64,000 nt of DNA from Paenibacillus woosongensis (GCF_009725165.1 NZ_WNZW01000001.1:1178001-1242000); one strand, 5' to 3'. Positions 38,151 to 48,833 are shown, counted from the stretch's first letter. Program-made: numbers and translations. Notes: generated by a model from the sequence alone, not told the origin.

Positions 38151-38319
38151 TTTCAAAGGCAAACACAATCAAAGTACACGCCTCTTTCTTCATCCGCCTG
38201 AATATCATGCCCATCTGGATCAAAAATTCCCGCTCTTCCGGAACCGCCATTGTTTCGTACAACGCGTCCCTTATGCGGGAACTCATCGGATGTAGGCGCT
38301 TTGGTTGATTCATCCTCAT
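38131..38319 (-). CDS. Short ORF coupled to the methyltransferase
   Basis: A 62-residue ORF whose start overlaps the methyltransferase stop by 4 bases. The first ~50 residues (such as SSRIRDALYETMAVPEEREF) look like a genuine protein start that I do not recognise. The last ten residues read through the same DNA that encodes the zinc-permease remnant in another frame, so the protein is probably truncated by the same deletion. Kept as a likely partial gene. Confidence 0.4.
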   Translation of the reverse strand: MRMNQPKRLHPMSSRIRDALYETMAVPEEREFLIQMGMIFRRMKKEACTLIVFAFEKQHLSY

Positions 38320-39209
38320 GAATAATTAAACATGCTTTGCTCTTCTAACTGAATGAGCACTTTGCCGAAGCGCCCTCCTTGTTTGATTGGGATCGTTTTT
38401 CCAGGATAAGTTTGATCCAGATAATCTTCAATGATGGCCTGCGTATTCTCATCTACTGGATAATTGTAAAAGTTAAGCCAATGTAAAACCTCTTGAATGG
38501 CTTCCGCACGAGACACAACCCTGGCTTTCATTTCTTTTGTGACGAGTGAATGAAAGGCGTACCCTTTTAGATAAAGCAGCTGTAGCAAATACATCATCTC
38601 GGAGTTTTGATGCTTGTTGTATGAATGGTTTAACAGCGGTAATATTTCAAGGGTGAGGCTGTGTTCTTTAGGACCTGCTGCCAAGCTGATATAACAAAAT
38701 TTTCGAGCGCAGCTGATCACTTTCTCCACCATCTCCCAGTCTGTGATCGCTGGGCACATTGACACAAAGACAAAATCAAAAGCTTGGTTCCAGCCTAATG
38801 TCTTCGTATCCATATCTTCAAAGGCTGCGCGCACGATCTTTACCTTACCGTCGGCCCATTTTTGATTGTTGTGCTCCAATAGTTCTGTGAACGGAAGCGA
38901 CGGCTCAACGGCGGTCACATCTGCTCCTCTTTGCGCAAAGGGAATAGAAAATATTCCAGAGGCCGCTCCGATGTCGAGGACAGAGGCGCCATTAAAATTT
39001 ACGCCTTGATTTTCCAACCAGCCGATAATACGTGCTGACCGTCTTCTTCCTTCATCGTTGAACGATTGCTCATTGTAGTTTTGGGCCGCGATGGCGCCAA
39101 AAGTGAATCTCGGCTCGATCCCTGCTGATTTCATCAAGTTTACACCTGTCGTTTGGTCGTCCTTCCAAGCTTGTTCCCAAGCAGCTTCGTTGCGTAAGAT
39201 TTCGATCAT
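38316..39209 (-). CDS. Class I SAM-dependent methyltransferase
   Basis: A 297-residue methyltransferase with the Rossmann glycine motif VLDIGAASGIFSIPFA (about 95-112), then ADVTAVEPS for the adenosyl acidic position and a FDFVFVSMCPAITDWE segment at motif IV. It follows the CobN-like gene by 59 bases on the same strand and is thus the seventh gene of the Zur-controlled operon. Its substrate cannot be read from sequence; modification of a metallophore or tetrapyrrole handled by the neighbouring proteins is a reasonable guess only. Not a precorrin methyltransferase by sequence type. Confidence 0.8.
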   Translation of the reverse strand: MIEILRNEAAWEQAWKDDQTTGVNLMKSAGIEPRFTFGAIAAQNYNEQSFNDEGRRRSARIIGWLENQGVNFNGASVLDIGAASGIFSIPFAQRGADVTAVEPSLPFTELLEHNNQKWADGKVKIVRAAFEDMDTKTLGWNQAFDFVFVSMCPAITDWEMVEKVISCARKFCYISLAAGPKEHSLTLEILPLLNHSYNKHQNSEMMYLLQLLYLKGYAFHSLVTKEMKARVVSRAEAIQEVLHWLNFYNYPVDENTQAIIEDYLDQTYPGKTIPIKQGGRFGKVLIQLEEQSMFNYS

Positions 39210-39268
39210 CTAGGTAAACACCTCATTTCTTAATTTAAATGGATTTCAGCTTATGCCTCAAGCTGTTC

Positions 39269-42200
39269 TCATTCCCCTTCCAACTCTCCTTCAAGCTCTA
39301 GGTATTTCTGCCGCAGCTGATGCAGAACTTGTTCATCCGGTGTCCAGTACCCTCGCTGCTCGCTTTCCAGCAATGTTTCGATCATCGCATGGTAAGCCCA
39401 ACGGTTGTTGTCCTGCAGCTTCCGGCTAAGTGCTTCATCAGCCATATAGACGTCATGCAGACGATCGAATACCCAAGGTTCTACTTTTCCAGTCGTGGCT
39501 GCAAGTCCCAGTACATACTCGAATCGGCTGGCCATTTCCTTTGCGCCATGATAAGGATGCTTCAAGAGATCGTTGATCCATTTCGGGTTCGTTAAGCGAG
39601 TCCTTACTCCGCGTGCAATCGCATGTTCGGCAGATTCTGTCTTGATTTGCTCCCCTGTCGTATCCGTAATATGAATGTCTGCTTTACGACCTTTCATCAC
39701 TTCCACAGACTTTGCCAAGCCGCCAAAATACTCATAATAGTGGTCAGAATCCGTTACTTCCCATTCATGACTGCTGCGAATTTGCGACACAATATCCACC
39801 TCCAGCATATGTGACCGGTACAATTCCGGCTCCGCCTGTCCTCGCGCTAGTGCGCTGTATACATGCTGCTGGCTGTCCGTGTATGCCGCTCCGAGCTCAG
39901 ACTCCTCGTTCCATAGCTTCGTCTCGATCATCCGCGTCACCGTCGTGCCATACTCTCCTTCTGCCGGGCCGAAGATGCGGGCGCAAGCTAAGTCATGCGC
40001 TTGACTTGCCTCATATCCAGCAGCCAGCAGCTCCTCCTCCATGCTTCGTGTATGAGCCTTGAACCAATTGAGCTCATTAGGTTCATCCAGCTCCGAAACC
40101 TTGCGGAATAGGTCATGTAATTCTTCCAGCAAATTCGGAAACAAATCGCGAAAAACCCCAGTAATATGCACCATGACGTTCAAGCGCGGTCGGCCTAATT
40201 CCGCAAGCGGGATCACTTCATATTCTGTACGGAACGTTCCGACTCCCCCGCCAATGCGAACCCCCATATAATGCAGGATTTGCCCAATGGTTTCCCCTTG
40301 TGTGCGCGACGTCTCAATCCCCCAGAGGATGACCGCCGTCGTGTGCGGGTAGTCCCCGTGCTGCTCGCGATATTGCTGTATGGAGTTTTCGGCGACAATC
40401 GCCCCCCGTTCAGCAGCTGTACGGCTGGGCACTAAGCGGGGATCGAATTGGTACAGATTGCGTCCGGTCGGCAATATTTCAGGTGTTCGCAGCACGTCAC
40501 CAGCGAGCTTAGCTGGAACGTACCGGCCTTCCAACGCCCGCATCAGCCCTTCTGCTTCCTCATTTTGCAATGATCTTAGGTAAGCTTCGTAACCGTACTC
40601 GAGCGAAGCTTCCAACTGCTTAAGCCAATCTGGATGTTCACTCTTATACATGTCCGGGATTGCCTTGTTTGACACATAAGCGGTCACTAACGCATTCGCT
40701 TCCTCATCGAGCTGGCGCAGCAAGCTCACATGCTTGCCCGAAGTTAGCGCATCCGCCCGAACGCCTTGACGTTCAGCGAGCAGTCCGCGAATTGAGCGAA
40801 TATTTCCCCGCTCGTGGCGAAGCACGAATTGCATATGGTTCAAAGCGACTTCAGGAGAATAGCTGTCGCCAAGCACATGCAGTCCACTAGGGATGAGCGA
40901 ACGCTGCATGCGATAAAGCTCCTCCTCCATGAGTTCTACAGTTTCCGCGGAGAAGTCAAGCGACTTCGCTACCGCCTGCAGCTCTTGTAGAATCGCCTCA
41001 CATCGTTCCGGCGCGAGCTGCTTCGCTTCACGATATTCGTGCAGCAAGGCTTCCAGCTCACGCCATTCGCCATACAGCTCAGCTTCTGTAAAGGGCGGCG
41101 CCTGATAGCCGATCAATACGGCATGGCTGCGCCGCTTGGCGATCATCGCTTCTGACGGATTCCCTACGTGATAGTAGTACAAATTGGGCAAATCCACGAG
41201 CAAATCGTCCGGTACACAGTCCCCAGACAGAGCGGCCTCTTTCCCCCGCTGAAACTCTAAGGTACCGTGTGTCCCGATATGGACGATGGCATCCGCTTGA
41301 AACTGTTCACGAATCCATTGATAAAACGCAGTATATTGATGCGTAGGTAGTAACGAACGATCATGCAGCGACTTCTCTGGATCCTCATGGATACCGCGTG
41401 AAGGTTGCAGGCCGATAAACACTTGGCCGATCATTAAACCGGGTATGAGAAAAGAGTCGTTGTCCGTCATGATGTCACCAGGCGGCTGACCCCAGCGGCT
41501 TATCGCTTCTTCTCCCCAAGAACGTCTGGATAGCTTCTGTGTGAAATGGGGATCCGCATAACGGATCAACTGACTCGAAGCTTGAGGATCAGACCATTTT
41601 GCGGAATTGACTAGACCGCCCTCTATAAATCTGGCACGCAGCTCCGCCGCTGACAGTTCCTCGGTATGATATCCTTGCTGCTTCAGCCAGCTCAATAAAC
41701 GTGCTATCGATTCGAATGTATCTAAGAAGGAACCGCCGAACACCGTTCCTTCGCCTGGCGGATAATTGTAGCCAATGAGCGCCAGCTTCTTCTCTGCATT
41801 GGGCTTGCTCCGCAGAGCAAGCCAGCGGCGGATGCGATCTGTCAAGCGTTTCGTCCGTTCAGGTATAAGTGCAAGCCGCTTTAGCGGAACGTTTAGCTCG
41901 GTGTCTTCTCCGTCTTCCTGCAGTGCCGCTATCGGAAACATCTCCATGCTCCCGTCAAGCTCCGGCAGCATGACCTGAACGAGCAGCAACGAAGGCTCAA
42001 GTCCACTCGCAGACTGTCTCCATTCTTGTTCCGTTCTACTGTTCAACAATAGCGGATGCAGCATCGGCACATCGAGCTGTTCCAGCATCTGCACAGCCCC
42101 GTCCTGATTTCCTCCGCCGGGACCAATCCCAAGTCGGAAAGGCAGCAGGTTCACGATAAGGTCGACTTGGTGACCTTCGCCAAGTAGCAACTCGCGCAGA

Positions 42201-42967
42201 CGGTCGAGTGGAATGTTCATCACTGAAGGAAACGCGATCGGCATGACGTTCACGAAAGCCTCCAATTGTTCCTTAAGCTGCGCAATACATTCCGCAGTAT
42301 CGAGCGGATTGCTATTCCCAAGATATAAAATCGCGACATTCGGCCGACCTTCGTCGTAGCGATTGCTTTGCCGGTAGCTGGCTGCAGACGAGTAAACCGT
42401 GCGACTGCTCGGCTCCATAATCGTTAACTCCCGAACATATACCGGCTCCTTAGGCTCCGGCAAAAGATGGCAGCCGCCGTATTCACGGCCTGCCAGACAA
42501 AGCAGTCCGAGCATATTCGCTGTGCCTCCGCCCCGCCAATATTCGGTAAATCGAACGTAGTGTTCATAGTCCGACTTACCCTCATCCATTCCTTCTAGCG
42601 GCAAGGACGTTGCCGCATGTGTATGCCCTTCTTGTCTAGGCAAATTTGCAAAGGTCAGACTGCCTAGCTTGAGCAGCGAAGCGATCTCAGCGGAGTTGCC
42701 GCCAAGCGGAACGATATGAGCCGTCCCTTTGCTTAGCAGGCTACTCAACCATTCGACAACGTCCTGGCGGACGCCATGTGCATCGAAGATGACAAGGTCA
42801 GCTCCAACAAGCGTGGCTTCCACGTCCTCAAGCTCGTCGATCTTCCGATTCCCTAAATCGATGATGGTCAGATGCAGCTGATTTTTCTGATTTTGATCAA
42901 GCAATTGATATGCTTCAGACAAATGCGACAACGTCGTTTCCCCGTTTGTGAGTATGGATAGCTTCAA
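39269..42967 (-). CDS. cobN: CobN-like large chelatase subunit
   Basis: A 1232-residue member of the CobN/Mg-chelatase H family, which binds a tetrapyrrole-type macrocycle and, with AAA subunits, inserts a divalent metal using ATP. Signature blocks are in order: GGNSAEIASLLKLG near the N-terminus, SFLDTFESIARLLSWL, the HIGTHGTLEFQRGKEAALSG metal/macrocycle motif in the middle, then ATVILWGIETSRTQGETI-type and GVRIGGGVGTFRTEYEVIPL, and FEYVLGLAATTGKVEPWVFD near the end. The start is taken as TTG at 42967, because AAGGAGG precedes it by 8 bases; an ATG nine codons upstream has no site. Preceded by BchD- and BchI-like genes and ABC genes under a Zur box, without any cobalamin-synthesis gene, so zinc-linked function is more likely than cobalt insertion in B12. 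Precedent: CobN-like genes in Pseudomonas zinc-starvation regulons. Confidence 0.88.
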   Translation of the reverse strand: MKLSILTNGETTLSHLSEAYQLLDQNQKNQLHLTIIDLGNRKIDELEDVEATLVGADLVIFDAHGVRQDVVEWLSSLLSKGTAHIVPLGGNSAEIASLLKLGSLTFANLPRQEGHTHAATSLPLEGMDEGKSDYEHYVRFTEYWRGGGTANMLGLLCLAGREYGGCHLLPEPKEPVYVRELTIMEPSSRTVYSSAASYRQSNRYDEGRPNVAILYLGNSNPLDTAECIAQLKEQLEAFVNVMPIAFPSVMNIPLDRLRELLLGEGHQVDLIVNLLPFRLGIGPGGGNQDGAVQMLEQLDVPMLHPLLLNSRTEQEWRQSASGLEPSLLLVQVMLPELDGSMEMFPIAALQEDGEDTELNVPLKRLALIPERTKRLTDRIRRWLALRSKPNAEKKLALIGYNYPPGEGTVFGGSFLDTFESIARLLSWLKQQGYHTEELSAAELRARFIEGGLVNSAKWSDPQASSQLIRYADPHFTQKLSRRSWGEEAISRWGQPPGDIMTDNDSFLIPGLMIGQVFIGLQPSRGIHEDPEKSLHDRSLLPTHQYTAFYQWIREQFQADAIVHIGTHGTLEFQRGKEAALSGDCVPDDLLVDLPNLYYYHVGNPSEAMIAKRRSHAVLIGYQAPPFTEAELYGEWRELEALLHEYREAKQLAPERCEAILQELQAVAKSLDFSAETVELMEEELYRMQRSLIPSGLHVLGDSYSPEVALNHMQFVLRHERGNIRSIRGLLAERQGVRADALTSGKHVSLLRQLDEEANALVTAYVSNKAIPDMYKSEHPDWLKQLEASLEYGYEAYLRSLQNEEAEGLMRALEGRYVPAKLAGDVLRTPEILPTGRNLYQFDPRLVPSRTAAERGAIVAENSIQQYREQHGDYPHTTAVILWGIETSRTQGETIGQILHYMGVRIGGGVGTFRTEYEVIPLAELGRPRLNVMVHITGVFRDLFPNLLEELHDLFRKVSELDEPNELNWFKAHTRSMEEELLAAGYEASQAHDLACARIFGPAEGEYGTTVTRMIETKLWNEESELGAAYTDSQQHVYSALARGQAEPELYRSHMLEVDIVSQIRSSHEWEVTDSDHYYEYFGGLAKSVEVMKGRKADIHITDTTGEQIKTESAEHAIARGVRTRLTNPKWINDLLKHPYHGAKEMASRFEYVLGLAATTGKVEPWVFDRLHDVYMADEALSRKLQDNNRWAYHAMIETLLESEQRGYWTPDEQVLHQLRQKYLELEGELEGE

Positions 42968-43006
42968 CGCGCCATCCTCCTTTCCGTAATCCATAAATCA
43001 TTATTT

Positions 43007-45004
43007 TTAGATCAACGTCCGTACAGCTCGTTCGATACTCCCAGCCTCCAATTGTTCTAACCGGTAATACCGCGCTTGCATCGCTTCCGCCAGCTTGCGG
43101 GCATAGCCGAATCGTACTACACCATCCTCTGTATCGATCACAAGTGTGCGTATGCCAGCCGCTGCGATGCGTTGTGCAGCTTGCAGGCTTTCCTGCCATG
43201 GATCACCTGCCGCTTCTGCGCTGACGTTCGCCTTTCCATCGGTCATGACGATCATCGCGGGGATGAGTCCACTTCTTCTATTTAACAAAGGGCGAATCGC
43301 AATGAGTCCCTTTTCCAGTCCAATACCTAGCGGCGTTTTCCCGCCAGCTGGCAGCGTCCTCAATTTGCGTTCCGCGAGCTCTACACTGCGTGTCAACCCG
43401 AGCAGCAATTCAGCTTGTTGATCGCGAAAGGCAATCAAGCCCACATGGTCACGCTGCCGGTACGCATCACGAAGTAAAGACAATACCGCACCTTTGACAG
43501 CCTTCATTCTCTTATTTGCATTCATCGAACCGCTGGCATCGACGACGAATAGCAAAGCAGTTCCTGTCTTGTTTTCCCTAACCTTCACACGCACATCACT
43601 CGGCTCAATCCATAGCTTTAAGTTCGTGTTATATGAACTTGATTGTTGCTTACGTATCCGCTGAAAGGGAGCCGCCATACGAAGCGTGGCATCAAACGCA
43701 ATGTCTCTTAGAGGGCCGCGCGGCATCGCAGCCCGCACATATCGACCGTTTACCGTTCCTACTGACGCTTGATTTCGTTTCCCAGTTTGCGCTTGCTTCA
43801 TTGGCTGCGGCGGGGTAAAGACGAATGGCTGCACAGCGATTTCCCGTCCAACGGCTTCCACTACAGCCCGCGCCTCTAAGGAAAGAGATTGTCTACTATC
43901 GGCTTCGCCGTTGTGGTCGCCCCCAAGTTGTGCAGGCGAAGCGAATTGTGACCGGTCAACTTGCTCGCCGTTTGTCGCATTATTCTCTCCTTCCGCTTGG
44001 TTTTCTCTTTGGCTTTCCTTATCGCGATGCGATCCTGGTGATGGATGATCGTCATTCGAATCATGCTTCGTTGGCTCTTGATCCGCTAAGTCTGCCGGCG
44101 ACTTCCCTCGCGACTCTTCCGAGTAAGATGCTGCACGCATCCGGTGCGGCAGCACAAAGCCCGCTGCTTCCTGCAGATGCTCCTGTGTCGTCTCTCTAAG
44201 ACCCTCCCAAGCTGCGATCGTCCGGGCCGCTTCGATCAGCAGGATGTCCGCGCGGTGTCCCAGACAGCCAGCTTCCTCAGCGATTTCGGCAGCCAAACGT
44301 AGCAGCTCTCCATCAATATGTACAGCAGGCAGCCGAGTCCTAGCCGCTGCGATACGTGCTCTCAATTCCTTCGTTTCCGATTCATAAGCTAGGCGAAACG
44401 ACTCAGGATCTTGTTCGAAGGCGAGCAAGCGGCTTGCGATTTCCGTTCGCTCCGCAAGGTCCGCCGAGGTTTCCAGTCGCACATATAGCCCGCAGCGATC
44501 AAACATCGCCGGCAGCGGCTTCCTATCGTCCGGACTCATAGCTGCGAACAAGCAGAATGCTGCACTGTCAAGGCCACTTCTTCGCTCAGAGCTCTTGCGG
44601 ACATGCCCATGCGCGGGCTCGCCCGCCACATTGTCGCCAGCAGTCAGGACCGCTTTCATTAACCTTTCGGGCATGATATGCGCATTGTCTACCGTGACGA
44701 TGTGCCCATCCGCAGCTGCAAGCAAGCCGGGTACAAACGTTCGTTTGCCGCTGCGGACAGCAGCTGCCATATCCCAGTCGCCCCAAAGCCGTTCCTCATC
44801 CACGTTCAAAGGAATGTTAATGACGTTAAGTTCCGGCAGAAGCTCTGTAACACCATGGATGAGCGTGGACTTCGCCGTTCCTGGTGGGCCTGCCAGCAGC
44901 ACCCCCTTTAATCCCGGATTTACCGCATGAAGCAGCAGCGCCTTTTGCGCACGTTCTTGACCGACTACAGCACAGAACGGATACAAGTGAGGCTTAACTT
45001 GCAT
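43007..45004 (-). CDS. BchD/ChlD-like chelatase subunit with vWA domain
   Basis: A 665-residue subunit resembling magnesium-chelatase D. N-terminal AAA domain with a well-kept Walker [14 protein letters not shown] (about 37-49), unlike many D subunits where it decays. An acidic, Ser/Asn/Gln-rich linker (about 315-385) follows, then a von Willebrand A domain with MIDAS motif [14 protein letters not shown] (about residue 500). The D and I subunits form the two-ring motor that drives the CobN/H-type subunit. The start at 45004 overlaps the BchI-like stop by 11 bases, marking translational coupling. It lies 39 bases upstream of the CobN-like start. Confidence 0.88.
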   Translation of the reverse strand: MQVKPHLYPFCAVVGQERAQKALLLHAVNPGLKGVLLAGPPGTAKSTLIHGVTELLPELNVINIPLNVDEERLWGDWDMAAAVRSGKRTFVPGLLAAADGHIVTVDNAHIMPERLMKAVLTAGDNVAGEPAHGHVRKSSERRSGLDSAAFCLFAAMSPDDRKPLPAMFDRCGLYVRLETSADLAERTEIASRLLAFEQDPESFRLAYESETKELRARIAAARTRLPAVHIDGELLRLAAEIAEEAGCLGHRADILLIEAARTIAAWEGLRETTQEHLQEAAGFVLPHRMRAASYSEESRGKSPADLADQEPTKHDSNDDHPSPGSHRDKESQRENQAEGENNATNGEQVDRSQFASPAQLGGDHNGEADSRQSLSLEARAVVEAVGREIAVQPFVFTPPQPMKQAQTGKRNQASVGTVNGRYVRAAMPRGPLRDIAFDATLRMAAPFQRIRKQQSSSYNTNLKLWIEPSDVRVKVRENKTGTALLFVVDASGSMNANKRMKAVKGAVLSLLRDAYRQRDHVGLIAFRDQQAELLLGLTRSVELAERKLRTLPAGGKTPLGIGLEKGLIAIRPLLNRRSGLIPAMIVMTDGKANVSAEAAGDPWQESLQAAQRIAAAGIRTLVIDTEDGVVRFGYARKLAEAMQARYYRLEQLEAGSIERAVRTLI

Positions 45005-45932
45005 GGGTGACCTCGGACAGAAGGTCGCCGAGCAGCTCGCGTATCGTCTCGTGGTCATATGCTCCCTCTTCGAACGGCCGCTTGCGCATGCGATGCGGCA
45101 TCACCATCATCGCCGCTTCTACCATATCGTCTGCCACGATCTGCGTTCTTCCCTGGAATGCAGCCATCGCCATGGCGGTTTTCATTAACATGATATCCGC
45201 ACGATGTCCGTCTACCTTCAGCCGAATGCCGACTGCGGCGGTCCATTTCAGTAACTCCTCGGACGGTTTGATCTGCTCGAGCAGCTGACGCGCTCGTTCT
45301 ATCCGTTCCCGAAGCTCTAGTTGTTGCGGCTCATAACGTCTTCGGAATTCGTCTGGATCTGCTTCGAATGCTAGGCGCCGGCGAATGACCTCCATTCGGC
45401 TCTCCACATCTCGTTCCCCATTCACCTCTACTGAAAGCGCGAAGCGATCCAGCAGCTGCGGCCGCAGCTCCCCTTCCTCCGGGTTCATCGTACCGATCAA
45501 GATAAAGCGGCTCGGATGCGAGTAGGAGACGCCTTCTCGCTCAACGGTGTTCACCCCCATGGCTGCTGCGTCGAGCAGCGCATCGACGATCGCATCATCG
45601 AGTAGATTGATTTCATCCACGTACAAAATATGTCCATGCGCCTTCGCTAACAGTCCCGGCTCGAACTTTTTCTCTCCTTCTCGAATCGCATGCTCGATAT
45701 CCAATGTGCCGACGACGCGATCCTCCGTAGCATGTACGGGCAAATTCACGACGCTCAGCTCCGGCATTAAGTCCGCGATTGCGCGTACGGCCGTCGATTT
45801 GGCTGTGCCTTTCTCCCCGCGGATCAAGATGCCGCCGAGCTTCCGATTGACAAGATTAAGCAGCAGCCCTTTGCGCATCAAGTCCTGTCCGACGATTGCC
45901 GCGAACGGATATACGTCTGCTTTCCCCTCCAT
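44994..45932 (-). CDS. BchI/ChlI-like AAA chelatase ATPase
   Basis: A 312-residue AAA+ ATPase resembling magnesium-chelatase I. Walker [15 protein letters not shown] (about 38-51), Walker [14 protein letters not shown], sensor motif [22 protein letters not shown]. These are canonical for BchI. A start at 45932 is supported by AAAGGAGAGG 6 bases before the ATG. It follows the ABC ATPase gene by 36 bases and overlaps the BchD-like gene. Works as the ATP motor of the chelatase complex, not as a transporter part, although encoded in the same operon as the importer. Confidence 0.92.
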   Translation of the reverse strand: MEGKADVYPFAAIVGQDLMRKGLLLNLVNRKLGGILIRGEKGTAKSTAVRAIADLMPELSVVNLPVHATEDRVVGTLDIEHAIREGEKKFEPGLLAKAHGHILYVDEINLLDDAIVDALLDAAAMGVNTVEREGVSYSHPSRFILIGTMNPEEGELRPQLLDRFALSVEVNGERDVESRMEVIRRRLAFEADPDEFRRRYEPQQLELRERIERARQLLEQIKPSEELLKWTAAVGIRLKVDGHRADIMLMKTAMAMAAFQGRTQIVADDMVEAAMMVMPHRMRKRPFEEGAYDHETIRELLGDLLSEVTHAS

Positions 45933-45968
45933 GTTGATCCTCTCCTTTGTAAATGTTTTAGACATTCG

Positions 45969-46796
45969 TTATTTGACTGCTGCGATTGCGGGTTGAGCTG
46001 AGAAATCAACCGCCTCAAGCAGCCCTTCGATATGGCAATGCATGCGACCGCTTCGATCATCCCTTCCTACGCTCCCTCTCACACCGAACACATCGCGCAG
46101 CATGCGATCGGTGATGACTTGCTCCGGCGGTCCGCTGGCATACATTTCGCCAGCTCGCATCACCAACAATTCATCGGAGCAAGCTGCAGCATGGTTGAGA
46201 TCGTGCAGGACCATGACGATCGTAATGCTATATTTGCGATTCAGATCGTGGACTAGCTCCATAACCTCCCACTGGTGATTGACATCGAGATAGGTCGTCG
46301 GTTCATCTAATAAGATGAGCCCCGATTGCTGTGCCAAGGTCATGGCAATCCATACGCGTTGCCGTTCTCCGCCGGATAAGTTAGACAGCTTTCGCTCCGC
46401 GAAGGGTAGCGTTCCGGTCTGAGCCATGGCCCATTCGACAATCTTCTCGTCTTCCTTGCGCTTTGCGCCCCATACAGGCTGATGAGGAAAACGTCCGTAA
46501 CTGACCAGCGAACGCACGGACACGTCCGGCAGAGATGCTTGACTTTGCTGAAGCATTGCCATATGCCGTGCCAACTGCCGACGGGGATAGCTGTCGAGCA
46601 GTCTGCCTTGCAAGAGCACCTTTCCTTGCGCAGGCTTTAATTGACCGGCGCAAGTTTTGAGCAAGGTGCTTTTGCCGCTGCCATTCGGACCGATAATGCT
46701 GTAAATTTTTCCGACCTCCACCTGCCAATTCAGCGAATCCAGCACCGTACGGTTGTGAAGCCTCACGGACACGTCTTCCAAGCGTAACAACGTCAT
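45969..46796 (-). CDS. FecE/BtuD-type ABC ATPase
   Basis: A 275-residue ATP-binding subunit of a class II (siderophore/cobalamin/heme type) importer. Walker A GPNGSGKSTLL, signature LSGGERQRVWIAM, Walker B LILLDEPTTYLD, and the H-loop VLHDLNHA are all present. The start at 46796 overlaps the permease stop by 4 bases, with AAGGAGG before it. The C-terminal part has an atypical tail with Asp/Arg/His residues after the regulatory region. Confidence 0.94.
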   Translation of the reverse strand: MTLLRLEDVSVRLHNRTVLDSLNWQVEVGKIYSIIGPNGSGKSTLLKTCAGQLKPAQGKVLLQGRLLDSYPRRQLARHMAMLQQSQASLPDVSVRSLVSYGRFPHQPVWGAKRKEDEKIVEWAMAQTGTLPFAERKLSNLSGGERQRVWIAMTLAQQSGLILLDEPTTYLDVNHQWEVMELVHDLNRKYSITIVMVLHDLNHAAACSDELLVMRAGEMYASGPPEQVITDRMLRDVFGVRGSVGRDDRSGRMHCHIEGLLEAVDFSAQPAIAAVK

Positions 46797-47800
46797 CTCG
46801 CTTCCCTCCTTAGCAAATATAGAAAGAACGGCGCCCCCAAAGCTCCCATCATAATGCCGACCGGCAGCTCCAAAGGAGCAAACATCAAGCGGGCGAGTGT
46901 ATCGCAAAATGTCACAACGGCCGCTCCAAGCAGCACGGATGCAGGAAGTAAGAACCGATAATCACTGCCGATCAGCAAGCGGGCTGAATGCGGAACGATC
47001 AGACCGACGAAGCCGAGCAGGCCGACGACGCTGACCGCGCTTGCGGCAAGCAAGGTAGCGAGCGCCGTCAGGAAGAAGCGAGCTGCTTCCACCGACAAGC
47101 CGAGGCCGCGTGCATTGGAATCGCCAAGGGCAAGTATATTCAAATGCGAGCTGCCAATGAACGCCAGGCTCATGCCAATGAGCGAATAAGGGAGAATGAT
47201 TTCAAGCTCTGGCCAGCTTTTGGCGGACAAGCCGCCAACCATAAACACGAGGGCACCGTTCACCCGATCGCTGAAGAAAATTAACAATGCGGAGATGCCA
47301 GAGCCGAGAAAGGCGGACACGGCCACGCCTGCAAGTATTAGGCGCACCGGCTGTACACCGTCCTTCCAGGCAAGCAAATAAATGATGGCAGCAGCTCCGG
47401 AAGCGCCAAGAAAAGCGATTGGTGTCAGCATCGACCATAGATGAGGAAATAAAATGAGAACGATGATGCCGAATAATCCTGCTCCAGATGACACGCCGAT
47501 GATGTGCGGATCTGCCAGCGAGTTCCGCATCACGCCTTGCAAGAGCGCACCGGACAGTGCCAGATTAGCTCCAACGAGCATGCCCACTAACGTTCGAGGC
47601 AGCCGAATGTTCCACACAATTTCCTTCATTGGACCGTCATAACCGTGAAAGACATATAACCAAATCTCTGACAACGAAATGCGGACTGCTCCGGTACCGA
47701 TGCTGAATCCAGTAGCGAGGATTGCCGCAGCCGTCAAAGCGACAATGACAAGAATGCCTTTGGACATCGGAATACGGAAAGCATTAATGACCATTCTCAT
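46793..47800 (-). CDS. FecCD/BtuC-type ABC permease
   Basis: A 335-residue membrane subunit with about ten helices. Family landmarks: IWNIRLPRTLVGMLVGANLALSG, LADPHIIGVSSGAGLFG, and FVGLIVPHSARLLIGSDYRFLLPAS, the coupling-helix region facing the ATPase. The start is ambiguous because the gene begins inside the end of the binding-protein gene; 47800 (ATG) gives a 17-base overlap, and 47845 is possible. Partner of the neighbouring ATPase and lipoprotein. Confidence 0.92.
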   Translation of the reverse strand: MRMVINAFRIPMSKGILVIVALTAAAILATGFSIGTGAVRISLSEIWLYVFHGYDGPMKEIVWNIRLPRTLVGMLVGANLALSGALLQGVMRNSLADPHIIGVSSGAGLFGIIVLILFPHLWSMLTPIAFLGASGAAAIIYLLAWKDGVQPVRLILAGVAVSAFLGSGISALLIFFSDRVNGALVFMVGGLSAKSWPELEIILPYSLIGMSLAFIGSSHLNILALGDSNARGLGLSVEAARFFLTALATLLAASAVSVVGLLGFVGLIVPHSARLLIGSDYRFLLPASVLLGAAVVTFCDTLARLMFAPLELPVGIMMGALGAPFFLYLLRREAR

Positions 47801-48833
47801 ATGTATCCGGATAAACAAGCTTAGCCAAATATTCGACTGATTCACTTAATCGAAATCCCGGGTTTGAGAGAAACCGATCAGACGGCAAGATGACCATACG
47901 GTTTTCCTTCACAGCACGCAGCGATGTCCATGCAGGTTGGCTGGCCAGATCGGATTGAATTTTCTTCTCCCCATCTTCTCGCGCCCCGTGGATCAGAATA
48001 AAAACATAATCCGGATTTAGCTCGACGATTTTTTCCAGACTAAATGGTGCAGTCGACGGACTGTCGCTTGCTGCTTCCCATGTTTCCGCCAAATTGTTCA
48101 TATGCAGCATAGTTGCGACCTCGATTCCGACGGTATCTTGCCGCTGCACAGAAAGGCTGTTAGGGGTCACGTTCAGCATGATGAAAGTTGGTGCATCACT
48201 GGCCGGTACCCGGGCAGTCCATTCACGAATTTCCTGATCCAAATCGGCAAGTGCTTCCCTAGCTTTGTTTTCCGTCCCAGAGAGCTGACCGAACAACACC
48301 GCTTTTTGTTGCAAATCTGCATATGTACTCAGATTGAACAGGGCGAACGGCACGTTACTCGCATCCAAAATCGCCGTTAACTCACGGTGAAACACCACAG
48401 AGCCGATCACGAGATCAGGCTTTAAAGCAAGTAGCTTCTCCGTATTGACGGTCGTCATTCCCCCGACTTCTTCGATTCGCTCCGCCTCATCCGGCACCGT
48501 TCCACCCGGTGATGTGGCGTGGGCAATGGCGTGACCGTCAACCGAATAAAGCAAATCCAATAGCTGCGGCGATAGGACGATGATGCGCTGTGGTTGCTCA
48601 GGCAGCCGAATCTCCCTTCCAGTGTCGTCTTCGAACGTGAGAAACGACTCCCTTTCCTCCGCATCATGAACAGATACAGGTCTAGACTCCGCTGACGGCG
48701 ATAACTCCAATGCATCACGATTATTGTCGCTCGCAGGATTGGACGGCGCTGCACAACCGGATACGAACATAACTCCTGCTAGCAGTCCTCCGCTCCATTG
48801 GCGAAGTAAATTTTGCCGCTTGTATGCATGCAT
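47784..48833 (-). CDS. Binding lipoprotein of a FecB/BtuF-type importer
   Basis: A 349-residue lipoprotein. The signal peptide ends in the lipobox VSGCA (Cys about 27). A Ser/Asp-rich linker leads into the periplasmic-binding-protein fold, with PQRIIVLSPQLLDLLYSVDG and AEALLALKPDLVIGS-type blocks (here TEKLLALKPDLVIGS) typical of siderophore, heme and B12 binding proteins. The start at 48833 is supported by AGGAGG and by the lipobox distance. An open frame continues upstream through the promoter but is not coding. It is the first gene of the operon, 52 bases downstream of a Zur-type box. Ligand unknown; a metal-bearing macrocycle or metallophore is expected. Confidence 0.9.
   Translation of the reverse strand: MHAYKRQNLLRQWSGGLLAGVMFVSGCAAPSNPASDNNRDALELSPSAESRPVSVHDAEERESFLTFEDDTGREIRLPEQPQRIIVLSPQLLDLLYSVDGHAIAHATSPGGTVPDEAERIEEVGGMTTVNTEKLLALKPDLVIGSVVFHRELTAILDASNVPFALFNLSTYADLQQKAVLFGQLSGTENKAREALADLDQEIREWTARVPASDAPTFIMLNVTPNSLSVQRQDTVGIEVATMLHMNNLAETWEAASDSPSTAPFSLEKIVELNPDYVFILIHGAREDGEKKIQSDLASQPAWTSLRAVKENRMVILPSDRFLSNPGFRLSESVEYLAKLVYPDTYENGH

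Noticed and set aside
42915..43199. 94-codon minus-strand frame between BchD-like and CobN-like genes
   Set aside because: Shadow of the BchD-like coding end and of the CobN start; family motifs support the other frames.
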